Assembly: GCA_963082875.1 (NCBI GenBank)
Contig: OY720097.1
Span: forward strand, 16,686,501 to 16,750,500
Direction: 5' to 3'
Origin: Corella eumyota
Taxonomy: Eukaryota; Chordata; Ascidiacea; Phlebobranchia; Corellidae
Length of the DNA: 64,000 nucleotides
Shown: in pieces, positions 41,001 to 53,283 of the stretch
Numbering within the stretch: position 1 is the first letter of the stretch
How the letters are laid out: every line of letters begins with the position of its first letter
Notes under the pieces: model-generated
Seen by the model: the letters and a program-made list of their open reading frames with translations, nothing else
Told to the model about the DNA's origin: nothing
Database searches by the model: none
Translations under genes and position numbers: made by a program

Positions 41001-42452
41001 GTATTGCAAATGTCCTGACAATTGTCCATTGGATCCAGTTATTAACTGTACGAGTAAGCCTGGATGTCGACCAGTCGCTGAAGAAAGAGATGAATGTGGT
41101 TGTGTTATAAATGCTACTTGTGTTGCTGATCCATCACCGTGTGAACAGGAACCCTCTTGCGCTGTATGTTATTATTCTGTGGAAGTTAGCACAGAATTTA
41201 TTGTTGGGGATTGCAATTCCACTTGTTCAAAATATGAATGTCAAAGAAATGTATGTCCAGGGCCTAGTACAGATCCAAATATATCATGTCCTACTTATCA
41301 AAAAGTTTCTACCTCATTTTCTCCAACTGATACCGAGAATTGTTGTCCAAATTATGATTGTGAATGTAAACCCGACAACGAATTACGAACTGAATGTCCT
41401 CAATGGAACTTTGCTTGTGGAGAAAATTATTTCAAAAATAGGACAAACTCATTTGATGAATGTTGCCCAGAATATGAATGTGTATGTAACCCATCATGTG
41501 TTATTCAATATCAGACATTAATTGATGGTTGTAATTCCTCAAAAATATTATCTGTCTCACCATTGCCAGAAAATCCCCTCGATTACTTGTGCTGTCCAAA
41601 TACAACCTGTGTTTGTCCCACTTGCTCTGTTGATTACAAGAAAAAATCTGATTGGGAAAGTGAATTAAAATTTGGTGAAATAGTTGTTGAAGATGGACCA
41701 ACAGTTGAATGTTGTCAACCATACAAAATTGTGTGCGATTATGAAGTGGAATCCTCATCCATTTGTGCAGCATATATGCAAACTTGTGGACCAGGTTAGT
41801 TTTCAAAATGGAACTTATTCTGATTGTTGCCCTGTAGAGTACTGCTATTGCGACACAAGTTAGTTTTTAAAATTTTAAAAACAACGCCCATAATTATTTT
41901 AAACACATAAAACAAAGACGTGCAGTAACCCAATTTATCACAAAACATATTGTTTTGATTAATTTATAAACTATGTTATTTACCTAAATCATACTTTTTT
42001 TGTAATTTCAGGTACAACTTGTTCTCAATCACCCATCATGCGAAAGTTGACTGTAAGTGACAACGGAATAAACTGCACAGCTGAAAACGAAGTTAATATA
42101 CCAACTTGTGAAGGAGCTTGTATTACTTCCTCGAGATTTAACATGTAATCAAAAACTGTAAAAATTTGTATTAGTAGAGCAAACAATTTGTTTTTATATT
42201 TAGCAAAAAGTATTAAAATAGTTATGAGCATCTTTAAAATAGAATATAAAAAAATTGGTAAACTCGTAAATTCTTTAAAAAATTCCTATTTTTAGCATTA
42301 CCAAAACATTTGTGTCTCAATGTCGATGTTGCCAGATGAAAACTTTTGAAGTAAGACTAGCAAATCTTCTTTGTTCCAATGGAACCACTTTCCAACAGAA
42401 ATACGATTACGCAACTACTTGCGCTTGTGTTGAGACAGAGTGTGTAGAGTAA
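26003..42452 (+). CDS. vWF/gel-forming mucin-like secreted glycoprotein (gene B, complete)
   Basis: A multi-exon gene of more than 50 exons, the only complete copy here. Order: signal peptide (exon 26003-26048, MVNEFRLSGLLIILT); short linkers; an EGF-like exon with PCLNGGTC (27625-27724); vWD1 (about 27853-28561, TGLCGNYNG); C8 and TIL (28679-29532); vWD2 (29690-30575, CGVAGNYNG); C8, TIL and two more TIL-like segments (30735-31895); vWD3 (32040-33100, CGLCGDFNGDENND); C8 (33200-33357); a short Thr-rich segment (33711-33823, 33951-34090); many vWC-like modules; vWD4 (37874-38531); Cys-rich linkers; a large cysteine exon (about 40058-41794); and a cystine knot (42012-42452). This is the vWF, otogelin and gel-forming-mucin layout. 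The CGLC motif is complete only in D3. Likely secreted, disulfide-linked polymer. Its head lies in unit 1 and its tail in unit 2. Confidence 0.88.
26513..27243. repeat. 168-bp tandem repeat array in an intron of gene B (about 4.35 copies)
   Basis: Units begin AGATTGGGGCAATAAAA at 26513, 26682, 26850, 27018 and 27186; the last breaks off at CCGCTCAAAAAC (27243). Each unit contains TGACGTCA (TGACTTCA in the first). The two ends of each unit are imperfect inverted repeats: GTGGCACAGAGGGG on one side and CCCCTTTGTGCCAAC on the other. It may be a small inverted-repeat element amplified in tandem. The unit 2 site has only about 1.35 copies. Confidence 0.9.
29577..29661. repeat. Short intronic tandem repeat (about 30 bp x 3)
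   Basis: Three near copies of a 30-31 bp unit based on CTTTACATATT and CTTAATTGCA lie in the intron between a TIL exon and the vWD2 exon of gene B. The same array occurs in gene C (about 63731-63815). Confidence 0.7.
31883..31941 (+). repeat. Duplicated exon end and splice donor in gene B
   Basis: The block GCAATGTTTGGTAAGAAACA at the end of a TIL exon recurs about 36 bp downstream inside the intron, giving two copies of the same donor in tandem. Use of the second donor would add about 36 bases of intron to the mRNA. Which one is used cannot be told from sequence. Confidence 0.65.
40058..41794 (+). repeat. Internal tandem duplication inside the large exon (gene B)
   Basis: Same 1,032-bp-offset internal repeat as in gene A, with the same 5-bp loss and the same probable donor just after CGPG. 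The identical state in both units shows that it predates the 34-kb duplication. Confidence 0.85.
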
Positions 42453-43073
42453 TACTTTAATCTTATTTAAATATTCTGCACTTTATTATATCTATCCACA
42501 AAAAAATCTTTTTTGGTGCTATTAAAAAAATATTTACTAAATTAAAAATGTATGTTAGCTACAACATAAATTACAATTGCATGCTTTCATATTACCTAAA
42601 TGTGGCCAAAAATATTCTTACATACCTAAAGTTCTAATTTAATGGTGTTTCTATTTTATAATCTTTGTTTTATATTATAAATATCCTCTATATCATACAA
42701 TGTGTATTTTTATGTACTCTTCTATTAAAAATTTAACAAAAAACAAACCTTCTCTTAGCAATCAAAAAGAAAAATATCGTTTTTTGGTAATAATTTATAT
42801 AATATTAATGGCAACCGGATTAGCATTATGGTAAAAAAGCGAGCAAAACATTTGGCATGGAAAAGTTAATTGCACATTGTCAAGTGAATAATTTACCCAA
42901 ACTGTACATCTACATGTCAACATTCTTACTTAAAAAACTGTACATCTACATGTCAACATCCTTACTTAAAAAAACACATTAAAATAAAAGGTATAAGAAG
43001 CATAAGAAGCAGTGAAGAGTTAAAAAAGCGCATTGTAAGGCTGAATGGTAAATCTGTTTATTTAACCCCAGTG

Positions 43074-44868
<1,795 letters not shown>

Positions 44869-44982
44869 TTTAAAGTAACAGATATTACAAAAAATTATTA
44901 CTAAATAGAGTACAAAAGGTAAGTTATGTACAAACAATAATAATTTGTCTGAATTTTACAAAAACTGTGGCAGTAAAATAAT

Positions 44983-45513
44983 TAGGGATGGGCTGAAATC
45001 CAAATTACTCGGATTCGACGAGCCCGAGTATTTTGTCGGGATACTCGGCCGAGTCCGAGTACTCGGTTATGACGTCATTTAAACGTATATAACTTTTCAC
45101 GAGAATCTTTTCCGCATAATTTTAAAACGGCTAAATTTGCCAAAAAACACGTATTTATGGATTATAAAGTGTTTAACGTTGGCAAAACTACTTACCGCTG
45201 ATAGCAATATCATTTAAAGTCCAAACGAAAATGTAAAAGTCTCAAACTCATTATGCGTAAAATTTTACCAAGTAAAAGTGTATTTGTTGCGCAATCGTTG
45301 CTTAAATAACGTAATATAATTGAGAGTAGATTATAAATTATTAGAAGAAGGCAAAACTCGTGTTTTTTATGTTTAGTAATTCGTATACGATCTTAAATGA
45401 CAAATTATTACTCGGCGTCCGAGTACTAAAAAATGCTCGACGAGCACGAGTATTAAAATATTCCTAATACTCGGGCCGAGTACTCGGACTCGGATTCGAT
45501 TGGCCCATCCCTA
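44983..45513. mobile_element. hAT-like MITE, copy 1 (unit 2 only)
   Basis: 531-bp non-autonomous element with terminal inverted repeats TAGGGATGGGC and GCCCATCCCTA, flanked by 8-bp target duplications AAAATAAT (44975-44982 and 45514-45521). Unit 1 has a single uninterrupted AAAATAAT at the matching site. Both ends carry dense CCGAGT and ACTCGG motifs, resembling subterminal transposase-binding repeats. No coding frame. TIR start and 8-bp duplication fit the hAT superfamily. Confidence 0.92.
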
Positions 45514-45751
45514 AAAATAATATTAACAATGAAACCAAGTTATTTTTGCAAACAAAAAAATCTGATTCTGCGTAATGTTAAAAACAACAAAAAGTAAAGA
45601 AAAATAATTTTCTTTTAATGCGTAGGCAGGCTGTTACCATCTAATCAACATATCTAAAAGATAAAGTGCTTGCTGAACAAATTTAAAAATATTTGGTCCA
45701 ACTAAAAATAAATTCTAAGTAACAGTTTTGAAACATGTATAGAAAATGTAG

Positions 45752-46292
45752 TAGGGATGGGCTGAAATCCAAATTACTCGGATTCGACGAGCCCGAGTAT
45801 TTTGTCGCGATACTCGACCGAGTCCGAGTACTCGGTTATGACGTCATTTAAACGTATATAACTGTTCACGAGAATCTTTCCCGCATAATTTTCAAACTGC
45901 AAAATTTGCCAAAAAACACGTACTTATGGATTATAAAAGGTTTAACGTTGGCAAAACTACTTACCGCTGATAGCAATATCATTTTAAGTCCAAACAAAAA
46001 TGTTTAAGTCTCAAATTTATTATGCGTAAAATTTAGTAAAAAAAGTGTAGTAAAAAGTGTATTAGTTGCGCAATTGTTGCTTAGAAAACGTAATACAATT
46101 GAGAGTAGATTATAAATTATTAGAAAAAGGCAAACCTCGTGTTTTTTATGTTTAGTAAATCGTATACGATCTTAAATGACAAATTATTACTCGGCGTCCG
46201 AGTACTAAAAAATGCTCGACGAGCACGAGTATTAAAATATGCTTAATACTCGGGCCGAGTACTCGGACTCGGATTCGATTGGCCCATCCCTA
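45752..46292. mobile_element. hAT-like MITE, copy 2 (unit 2 only)
   Basis: 541-bp element of the same family and orientation as its neighbour 238 bp away, with the same termini and flanking 8-bp duplications AAATGTAG (45744-45751 and 46293-46300). Unit 1 has the empty site AAATGCAG. The two MITEs differ by scattered changes and small indels, so they are separate insertions rather than a local duplication. Confidence 0.92.
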
Positions 46293-46339
46293 AAATGTAG
46301 ATTATTATTTAAAAGTATTACTTTATTTAAAACAAATGA

Positions 46340-48643
46340 TTAGTCTTGGCTTTCTGCATTTTGCCCATCATCAATCATATTCTGCAAAAGTTGTAAACTT
46401 GTATCCATGTCAGTAACATCCCATATTTTAGGTTTAGTTTTAACTTTTTCTTTATCTCCATCGCCATTTGACATTTTCTCACCTTCGAAGTCTATATTAC
46501 TTTCGGTATTGCTTGGCAAGTTCAGGTCTTTTACAATTTTGTCATAATATTCCATCAAGGACAAAAGTGTTGAAGCTTTAAGAACCCCAAAATCAACCAA
46601 GGTGACAAGATGTAGAAGTAGATTTCGTCTTAGGGAATGTTGAGCTATTAAAGGAGCGTGCAGGTTTATAAACGATCTGCACTTGACATTAACCTGGGAA
46701 TCAGAAATGCAATAATGTTTAATTACATACAAATTCCACATTTTCATAATGGGTTTCTCCCCTTCATTGACATCAGTGAATTCGTCAAGCATGTGCCGAA
46801 TGTGGGATCTCAGCCAATCAGGATCGGTCTCGTCCTCAGAATCATTGTCAAATTCACATGGTCGGATGGGTACAGCCGTTCTACTGTGAAAATACAGACG
46901 ATGATGACCATCTGTATATTGGGCGGCACTTGACTCTAAATTATCCTCCTTTTCTAGCATTTCGTTGATATCCATCTTAGCACATTGCTTAGCCTTTTGT
47001 GATCTGTAAACAAGAAGATCAGTTGCTGGGATTCGATGCACAGGACCTCTTCTGCTGAACACCATTCCAGGTTGGGCAAATATAAACTGAGGGTTACCAC
47101 TGTAAGACCCATCATAACATTCATTTACTGAAACCTCAACGACAACCCCATGTGTTTGTATTGAATAAACAAAATTAAACCTAGGATGACAATATCTTAA
47201 ATGTTTAAACAAGCCATATAGATTCATGCAATTAAGTAAACACCAAGGACAAAGACAGTCTTCTCTTGCTTCGGTTTGCTGGTGTGTTTCAGTGCTATAA
47301 ATAAACTGATAAAATATGTTAGAAGATGTTGTATCTTTTTTAAAGATTTTTCGATATTCAACTTTTTGGTAAGGTAAAAGAGATTTGTCAATCATTTTTT
47401 CAGTTTTTTCTTCTGAAACAACAGCTTCTGGGTCTTTTTCTTCGCTGTAGCTTTTGACCAAACTATTCTTTCTGCGTAGTCTTTTTGGCTCTGATTCCAT
47501 TGATTCAATGTCATTTCTTTCCACAGATTTTCTACCATTGTTATCAAGAGAATCAGAATTTTTCGAGTCAGCCCAAGTAAGTTTCATCTTTAAGTTTGCA
47601 GTGCCATTCATGGAACTTAAAACTTTGATATCTCTTCCACCATCCAAAGCTTCCCAGGTTGAGTTCTTTTTATTTTTAATAGAGTCTGTAGTATGTCGTG
47701 CCATAGCTAGCTCATATTCTCCATTTAACAAGCAAGTTTCATGGTCGTTATTAAATAATGCTAATTCTGCCTCATATATGACTCCAACTCCAGGCTTGGA
47801 TTGATCTGAAAGATATTTTCTTGAATTTTTTCCAAATTTTGGAGGATTTTCTCTTGTGGTAGAATTACTTTTTTCAGAACTGTCATCTGCAAGGTTTTTT
47901 CGTTTTCGGGGGCCACTGGTAAGGTTATGCAAAGAAATTGCGGCAGGATCTTGCTCTAGTTTTTTTTTTTTTCTTCCATCATAATCATCATTGTCACTTT
48001 CAGCACTTGATTCTTCATCAGAATATTCTGAATTACTTTCACTGCAGCTGTCTCTTGTTTCGTACACACGAAAAACAAGAGTGTAGTTTTTGATCAGAAG
48101 ACTATCATCGGGCTGCTGGATATCAGACATGGACAAAGAAACCACAGAATGATAATTAACCGTTCTTGGGTTAACCGCTACTTCTGTCGACCCAACAATA
48201 TTTTCAGATTCAACACTTTGACCACTTTTTCTGCGACTTTGTGAGGTGTTATGCAGAGATATTGTAACTTCAACATTTTGCATTCTTTTTGGAGAAGAAT
48301 TGTCCGAGTCTACACCGGGATCTGTAAAAAACCCAATAATTTCTAGTTTAAGTTCATCAAATATCTTTTTCGATTTTCCATTTAATTTGGATCGAGAAAG
48401 TTTTGCCACCTCAAGCATGTCATCAACTTTGAAAAGATTTCGGCGTTTATTATTTCTGGAACAGCGATGAAGCATGTAGGATGTTGACCTATGCAGAAAG
48501 ATGGGAGAAAATAAATGTCTGGCATACAAAAATCTATAAATTTGAGTTGGTTTTTCAAATGCAGACATAAATTCTTCTCGGTCTTGTTGCAAATTAAGAA
48601 TGACTTCATTATTTTCAGGCTTCTCTTTTTTTGGCCTTGGCAT
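46340..48643 (-). CDS. SUZ12: SUZ12 (unit 2)
   Basis: Intronless, 767 codons, one longer than the unit 1 copy: KVDRKIF becomes KVEYRKIF by a 3-bp insertion. About four other residue changes are visible: Gln to His, Val to Ala, Val to Glu just before the zinc finger, and Asp to Glu. Zinc finger and VEFS box are intact. MITE insertion lies only 47 bp beyond its stop codon. Confidence 0.95.
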   Translation of the reverse strand: MPRPKKEKPENNEVILNLQQDREEFMSAFEKPTQIYRFLYARHLFSPIFLHRSTSYMLHRCSRNNKRRNLFKVDDMLEVAKLSRSKLNGKSKKIFDELKLEIIGFFTDPGVDSDNSSPKRMQNVEVTISLHNTSQSRRKSGQSVESENIVGSTEVAVNPRTVNYHSVVSLSMSDIQQPDDSLLIKNYTLVFRVYETRDSCSESNSEYSDEESSAESDNDDYDGRKKKKLEQDPAAISLHNLTSGPRKRKNLADDSSEKSNSTTRENPPKFGKNSRKYLSDQSKPGVGVIYEAELALFNNDHETCLLNGEYELAMARHTTDSIKNKKNSTWEALDGGRDIKVLSSMNGTANLKMKLTWADSKNSDSLDNNGRKSVERNDIESMESEPKRLRRKNSLVKSYSEEKDPEAVVSEEKTEKMIDKSLLPYQKVEYRKIFKKDTTSSNIFYQFIYSTETHQQTEAREDCLCPWCLLNCMNLYGLFKHLRYCHPRFNFVYSIQTHGVVVEVSVNECYDGSYSGNPQFIFAQPGMVFSRRGPVHRIPATDLLVYRSQKAKQCAKMDINEMLEKEDNLESSAAQYTDGHHRLYFHSRTAVPIRPCEFDNDSEDETDPDWLRSHIRHMLDEFTDVNEGEKPIMKMWNLYVIKHYCISDSQVNVKCRSFINLHAPLIAQHSLRRNLLLHLVTLVDFGVLKASTLLSLMEYYDKIVKDLNLPSNTESNIDFEGEKMSNGDGDKEKVKTKPKIWDVTDMDTSLQLLQNMIDDGQNAESQD

Positions 48644-48800
48644 TTTGGTGGATTTTTAACAAGTCAACCTAAATTACTGTGTTAATTTATTCTTAATGCT
48701 GCAAAAGAAATAAAAAATAAAATTCAAAAATGATCACAAAAAACAAATAAATTTATTGATATGTATACTATGTGTAAAACCATTTTGTTTACTTAACAAA

Positions 48801-49280
48801 TTAATATTTAAGTGTATCTGGCTCTTTAATTATCTCTGCAAATTTTTGCATACGTTCTTTTAATATGGCATGTTTTTCTTGTGACATTTTTCTTTCTTCT
48901 TGTTTTTTTTTGACTCTCTCTTTTTCGATTTGAACAAAAATACTTTCTTCTTTTTTCAGTTTAATGTCAACTGCCTCACGAACTCTTGCCAAAGCAATTT
49001 CATAATTTTTTAGTTGAACTCGTGTTTCATTGCAATCCACTATAGTCTTTGTAGGTACATGAGTGATGTGGACTCTACATTTCTTTTTATTCGCTTTTTG
49101 GCCTCCTTTGGTGCCTGGTGGCATATAAATAACTCTTAGATCCTTTTTCTCAATTTGAATTACTTTTCCAATTTTGTCAATTTTGTTAAAGTATTTCATA
49201 TATTCCCGTACTTTGTTGACATTATGATGACTCGAACTGTTTGCTTGTGGTATTAAACCAAACTGAAATGCCTTTAACAT
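48801..49280 (-). CDS. MTRFR: Mitochondrial RF1-like GGQ protein (unit 2)
   Basis: Full-length 159-residue frame with the same GGQ motif. It differs from unit 1 by four conservative-site changes (Asn to Ser, Tyr to His, Gln to Lys, Arg to Lys), mostly in the N-terminal third. Same spacing to SUZ12 and UBA3. Confidence 0.85.
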   Translation of the reverse strand: MLKAFQFGLIPQANSSSHHNVNKVREYMKYFNKIDKIGKVIQIEKKDLRVIYMPPGTKGGQKANKKKCRVHITHVPTKTIVDCNETRVQLKNYEIALARVREAVDIKLKKEESIFVQIEKERVKKKQEERKMSQEKHAILKERMQKFAEIIKEPDTLKY

Positions 49281-49506
49281 TTATTTTTTAACATGTTAGT
49301 TATGATTAAGTTATTTAAATGTGTGTTAACCAATTCGCTTATTGTATAGAACTAAAATAAAACAAAAAATAGATTATATATATTAAAATTGAACTTTACA
49401 TTTTTAATAAACAACATCAAATATAACTCTGACATGTTTTACATTATTTAATCAGTTTAACTATACCATTGATTGTTAAATACAAGCAACTTTTTTAAAG
49501 TCTAAA

Positions 49507-50832
49507 TTATTCTGTTATTTTTACAGTAAACAAAAGAGAATTGGGGGAAGTTACATCCGCAACAATCAACTCTTGATTATTCTCAATACCGAGTTCTTTT
49601 AAAGTTTTTGATAAATTAGGTCTAGTAGCAACTTCAATTGAAGCAACTGTTTTCATGTATAAAGTTTTGCTCATCCCTTTAATAACTGCAGTTATACCAG
49701 GACTTTTCATTTGTAATAAATTTGAGTCGCGCAAATAATCTAAAATATCTCGAAGTGTGGATCCAGAAGAAAACTTTAAAACTTGGGGCTTCTGACTACA
49801 TGCCAAACAATTTGCATTTCTTTGGGCCTCAAAAGTGTAAGTATAAACACCATCCACATCATTAAATACCATGTAGTTGTTTAAAGGAACACAACAACTA
49901 CTAGCAAGCTTAAAAACCTCAGTTGCACATGCTGCAGCAATGACAGCATTTGTGGAAGCAACAGCTGGTATGATCCGCTTAACAACACCTTGTGTGAGCC
50001 GATATGTTACACCCTCTATTCCAAATTCATTTGCTCTTTCACTTGCCAAATTACAAATCCATTTAATATGGTCAGGATCATCACCATCTATAGGTACATC
50101 TCCAAATGGTTTTTCCTTTTCCCATCCAAACATTTTGACATACTCAACACAGTGTTCAGGTTGCCGTGGTGTATGAGCTATTGTACACATGGGAAAGTTA
50201 ATTTGAGGGGGGTATAAGTCCAATGTGCATTCTATACATGCAGACATGCCTGGTAATATTACTCTGGCATTTCCTTTAAACCCTTCTGTGCCGCCATCTA
50301 CAATGGGAATAATAGAACTTTGATCTAATGAACCATCATCATTGTACTCTAATAAACTAATTATCATCCCATTGATCCATCTCCGTGCCACGATGGAATC
50401 AAGACCACAAACAACAACATGAAACTGCTTGTAAAATTGTTCATCATAATCTTCAATTCTGCAAAAGTGAGGTACAACTTGCGCACCTTTGACTCGATTG
50501 TTAATAAACTCAGCTGCAACCTTTGCTTTTCCCTTACCAATGTCTTTATGACGAAACAAAAATTGACGATTTAGATTTGACAGATCTATTGTATCCATAT
50601 CAATAACATGAATATGACGAAATCCACTTAAGGTTAAGTCCTTAAGGAGTTCGCAACCTAGACCACCAGCCCCAATTACAAGGATTTTACAATTGTTTAA
50701 CATAAACTGAAGTATATCGAGACTTGGCTCAAAATCAGGGTGAGCAAATGGACTAGGACGCCCAACAATATTTTCTAAGTTTTTCCATCTTCCAGGCCAC
50801 GTAGTTGTTTCTCTTGGTGAAGAAATGTCCAT
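49507..50832 (-). CDS. UBA3: NEDD8-activating enzyme E1 catalytic subunit (unit 2)
   Basis: 441 residues, identical in protein sequence to the unit 1 copy, with only a few silent base changes. All active-site features (GAGGLGCE, Cys216, zinc cysteines) are present. Confidence 0.96.
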   Translation of the reverse strand: MDISSPRETTTWPGRWKNLENIVGRPSPFAHPDFEPSLDILQFMLNNCKILVIGAGGLGCELLKDLTLSGFRHIHVIDMDTIDLSNLNRQFLFRHKDIGKGKAKVAAEFINNRVKGAQVVPHFCRIEDYDEQFYKQFHVVVCGLDSIVARRWINGMIISLLEYNDDGSLDQSSIIPIVDGGTEGFKGNARVILPGMSACIECTLDLYPPQINFPMCTIAHTPRQPEHCVEYVKMFGWEKEKPFGDVPIDGDDPDHIKWICNLASERANEFGIEGVTYRLTQGVVKRIIPAVASTNAVIAAACATEVFKLASSCCVPLNNYMVFNDVDGVYTYTFEAQRNANCLACSQKPQVLKFSSGSTLRDILDYLRDSNLLQMKSPGITAVIKGMSKTLYMKTVASIEVATRPNLSKTLKELGIENNQELIVADVTSPNSLLFTVKITE

Positions 50833-51514
50833 TTTACCCCAAATATTTTTCTAAAACGTATTAAACAATAGAAAAATTACTAAACGCGGGAAAAATTATT
50901 TTCATGGATAAGTTGTGTAACTTTACTACTATATACTTTATCATTCATGGATTAATTTAAAAAATTTGTAACAATCTAACAATGTTTTTTAATTAATAAA
51001 TAACCTCAAAACTGCTTAATCTTTTTAAAAAGTTTACTTTGTAGAAGATATTTTATACGCATGACTGCACCATGCTCATTTTTATGATTTACGATCTCAA
51101 AACGTTATCCTCAACAAAAATAAAGACCTTTTTAAATCAATCTGAAAATTGAAAAGACTTTTTACAAACAAAAGTTTTTTTTCAGTTTAGAACAATTAGC
51201 GGTTTTTAAACGGCAGTTCCAGTGTGTCACTTTGCTTACTATCGGGATCGTCAGATAGTAATAACGTAATGACGATGTGCTTACTATGCGCACGTTGCCA
51301 ACTTGCTCCACCGGTAAAACGAAATCAGCGCTAAGCATTGCATAGTTTTAGTTAAGATTTGTTCACTTTTGTTTTACATTTGTTGCGTAAAATACAGTTC
51401 GTTTATTAATAAAATAACTTATGAAGTTACAATCTTGGAAAAATAGTAGGAAAAATTTATAATTCATCACTGTCTGTTATTCTATGTAAAAGACTGAAAG
51501 AAGCAATATCAGAA
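50833..51514. promoter_or_regulatory. Divergent UBA3 / CHCHD1 intergenic region (unit 2)
   Basis: Nearly identical to 16174-16855, including the E2F-like GCGGGAAA near the UBA3 start. No gene supported. Confidence 0.45.
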
Positions 51515-51979
51515 ATGTCAAAACGATTTTCAGATATAAATGCTAAAATATCTTACATCACAAACCGGAAAACTGGACCAATACTTAAAGTAAAACGACC
51601 TATTATAATTAATGAGGACACTAAATTTGTAAACGTTCGACAAGAGAGAAATAAAATTTCATGCAGCGATCAAGTGGCAGCTTTGTTCCTATGCCTAAAA
51701 GAAAATAATTATTTGGATGCGAATTGTAAGCCAGAGTTAAAAAATTATCTGGAATGTGATAAAAAAGTTAAAGCCAACTTTCAAAGACAAGAAGTTCAGG
51801 TTAAGCTTCCAAAAGGAAATTTAAAATTTGATGAAGCAAGGGATTTGTTAAAAAGTTACCCAAATCCTGTGCATAAAAAGACTTATAATATTAAGAAAAA
51901 CAATTTGATTTCTTTTTCTCCAGTCAAAAGAGTTAAAATTCCCAACAACGATATGGGAAGATCATTTAAAAAAATCTAA
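51515..51979 (+). CDS. CHCHD1: CHCHD1-like mitoribosomal protein mS37 (unit 2)
   Basis: 154 residues, identical to the unit 1 protein, with the twin CX9C motif at residues 50-81. Confidence 0.85.
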   Translation: MSKRFSDINAKISYITNRKTGPILKVKRPIIINEDTKFVNVRQERNKISCSDQVAALFLCLKENNYLDANCKPELKNYLECDKKVKANFQRQEVQVKLPKGNLKFDEARDLLKSYPNPVHKKTYNIKKNNLISFSPVKRVKIPNNDMGRSFKKI

Positions 51980-52168
51980 AAGTTTACCTGTTCATATTTT
52001 AACCCATCATTAAAATAGCTTTTAAATGTGTTTTGGGTTTAACTAATATTAAATATTTAATTATTTAAAATGTTGCAATTATTATCATCTAGATATAAAT
52101 TCAACTTTTTGTAACTTGCATTTTGTCTTTAGATTTTTTAAATTTATCAGTTTAGTAAAAATATCAAA

Positions 52169-52414
52169 ATGTCTGAACAGGTAGCTAAACGAACTAAAAC
52201 CGAAAAAGTGGAAATTATTGGAAGGTAAAATAAATTCCACATGAAACTAACTCAATATCAAACCCATATTAATCCCTTACATTTTTAACAGTGGTCTTAT
52301 TGGAAGAAGTTGGTCAATGTTATATGCAGGGGCTGGGTATAACGTTGTTATGTACGATTCTGAGTTTGAAGCTGGTGGAACAACGGTACCGCCCAAGTTT
52401 TGTCCTTCTTTTCG
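52169..52414 (+). pseudogene. Truncated CRYL1-like 5' fragment (unit 2)
   Basis: Same two-exon fragment as 17510-17755. The first Gly of VGIIGSG is Glu here (GGA to GAA), a change at a structurally strict position next to the nucleotide-binding loop, which fits loss of constraint. No downstream dehydrogenase exons. Confidence 0.6.
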
Positions 52415-52685
52415 GTAAGCATGCGTAACCCAAACCTGTAACATTATTTAATTTATCTTTTACAGTGTGTTAAATTGTTATTATTTTAAATAAAAAAATA
52501 AAAAAATTTTACCGTCACACCGCACTGGGCCGCTAATACGTGTATCGTATCCATTTTGGAATAAAAAGATGGTTCTACCTCAACAGTGAGGCCATTGTAT
52601 CCCTTTATCCTGGTGGAACTATATGTCATAAGTGAGCAGCCTAAACGCAGATATCATTAAACAACTGAAGTGTAAATATATTTTT

Positions 52686-53211
52686 AAGTATATTTCATTG
52701 AACTGTTACTTCCTGATGAAGTCCCACTTGCACAACACTGTCTTTCTGAGGGTCCGCCACATTTTCCACTAGAATACGAGCCTGAGCAGTAGTTGCTGTT
52801 GTCTTAGCAATTTCCGCACACACTATCGCACGCTGAATCGGAACTGGACCAAATATTTTCGTTTGCTTGACCTGGATAACAGATAAATAAAATAATTAGC
52901 TTTACGTCAAATATAAATTTTACTGTAAAACGCTTAAAAGTTACATATGGCGTCGCAGTTTAAACAGCAACGACGGTTAGAATCTCCATCGCATTTTCCT
53001 TGTTCGACTCCAGCATTACAAACGTAGTATCTATAGTCGACGCATGTTCCGCCTTTAGATGTGCACTGGAAATCGGAAGCTAAAATTGCAAATGCGTAAT
53101 GCTACATTAAATCAGATTTTGATAAATTTTGTAATTTTTGTGTTAAACTAATTGACATGTTTTACCTAAAGCTCCCGTCGCTAGAAAAATAAGAACCAAA
53201 CGCGAAATCAT
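52686..53211 (-). CDS. Small secreted cysteine-rich protein (unit 2)
   Basis: Same three-exon structure, signal peptide and TATA box as in unit 1. The only coding difference noticed is a silent GTT/GTC. The frame ends at the same point within the second cysteine domain. Confidence 0.6.
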
Positions 53212-53283
53212 TTTTGCTAATGCTGTGCAGAAACGTAACCTATTTGTAAAATTACTGAACTTGCAAACGTTACCCTATATATA

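Noticed and set aside
44983-46292. One composite transposon formed by the two MITEs and the DNA between them
   Set aside because: Each MITE has its own 8-bp target duplication and each empty site exists in unit 1, so they inserted separately.
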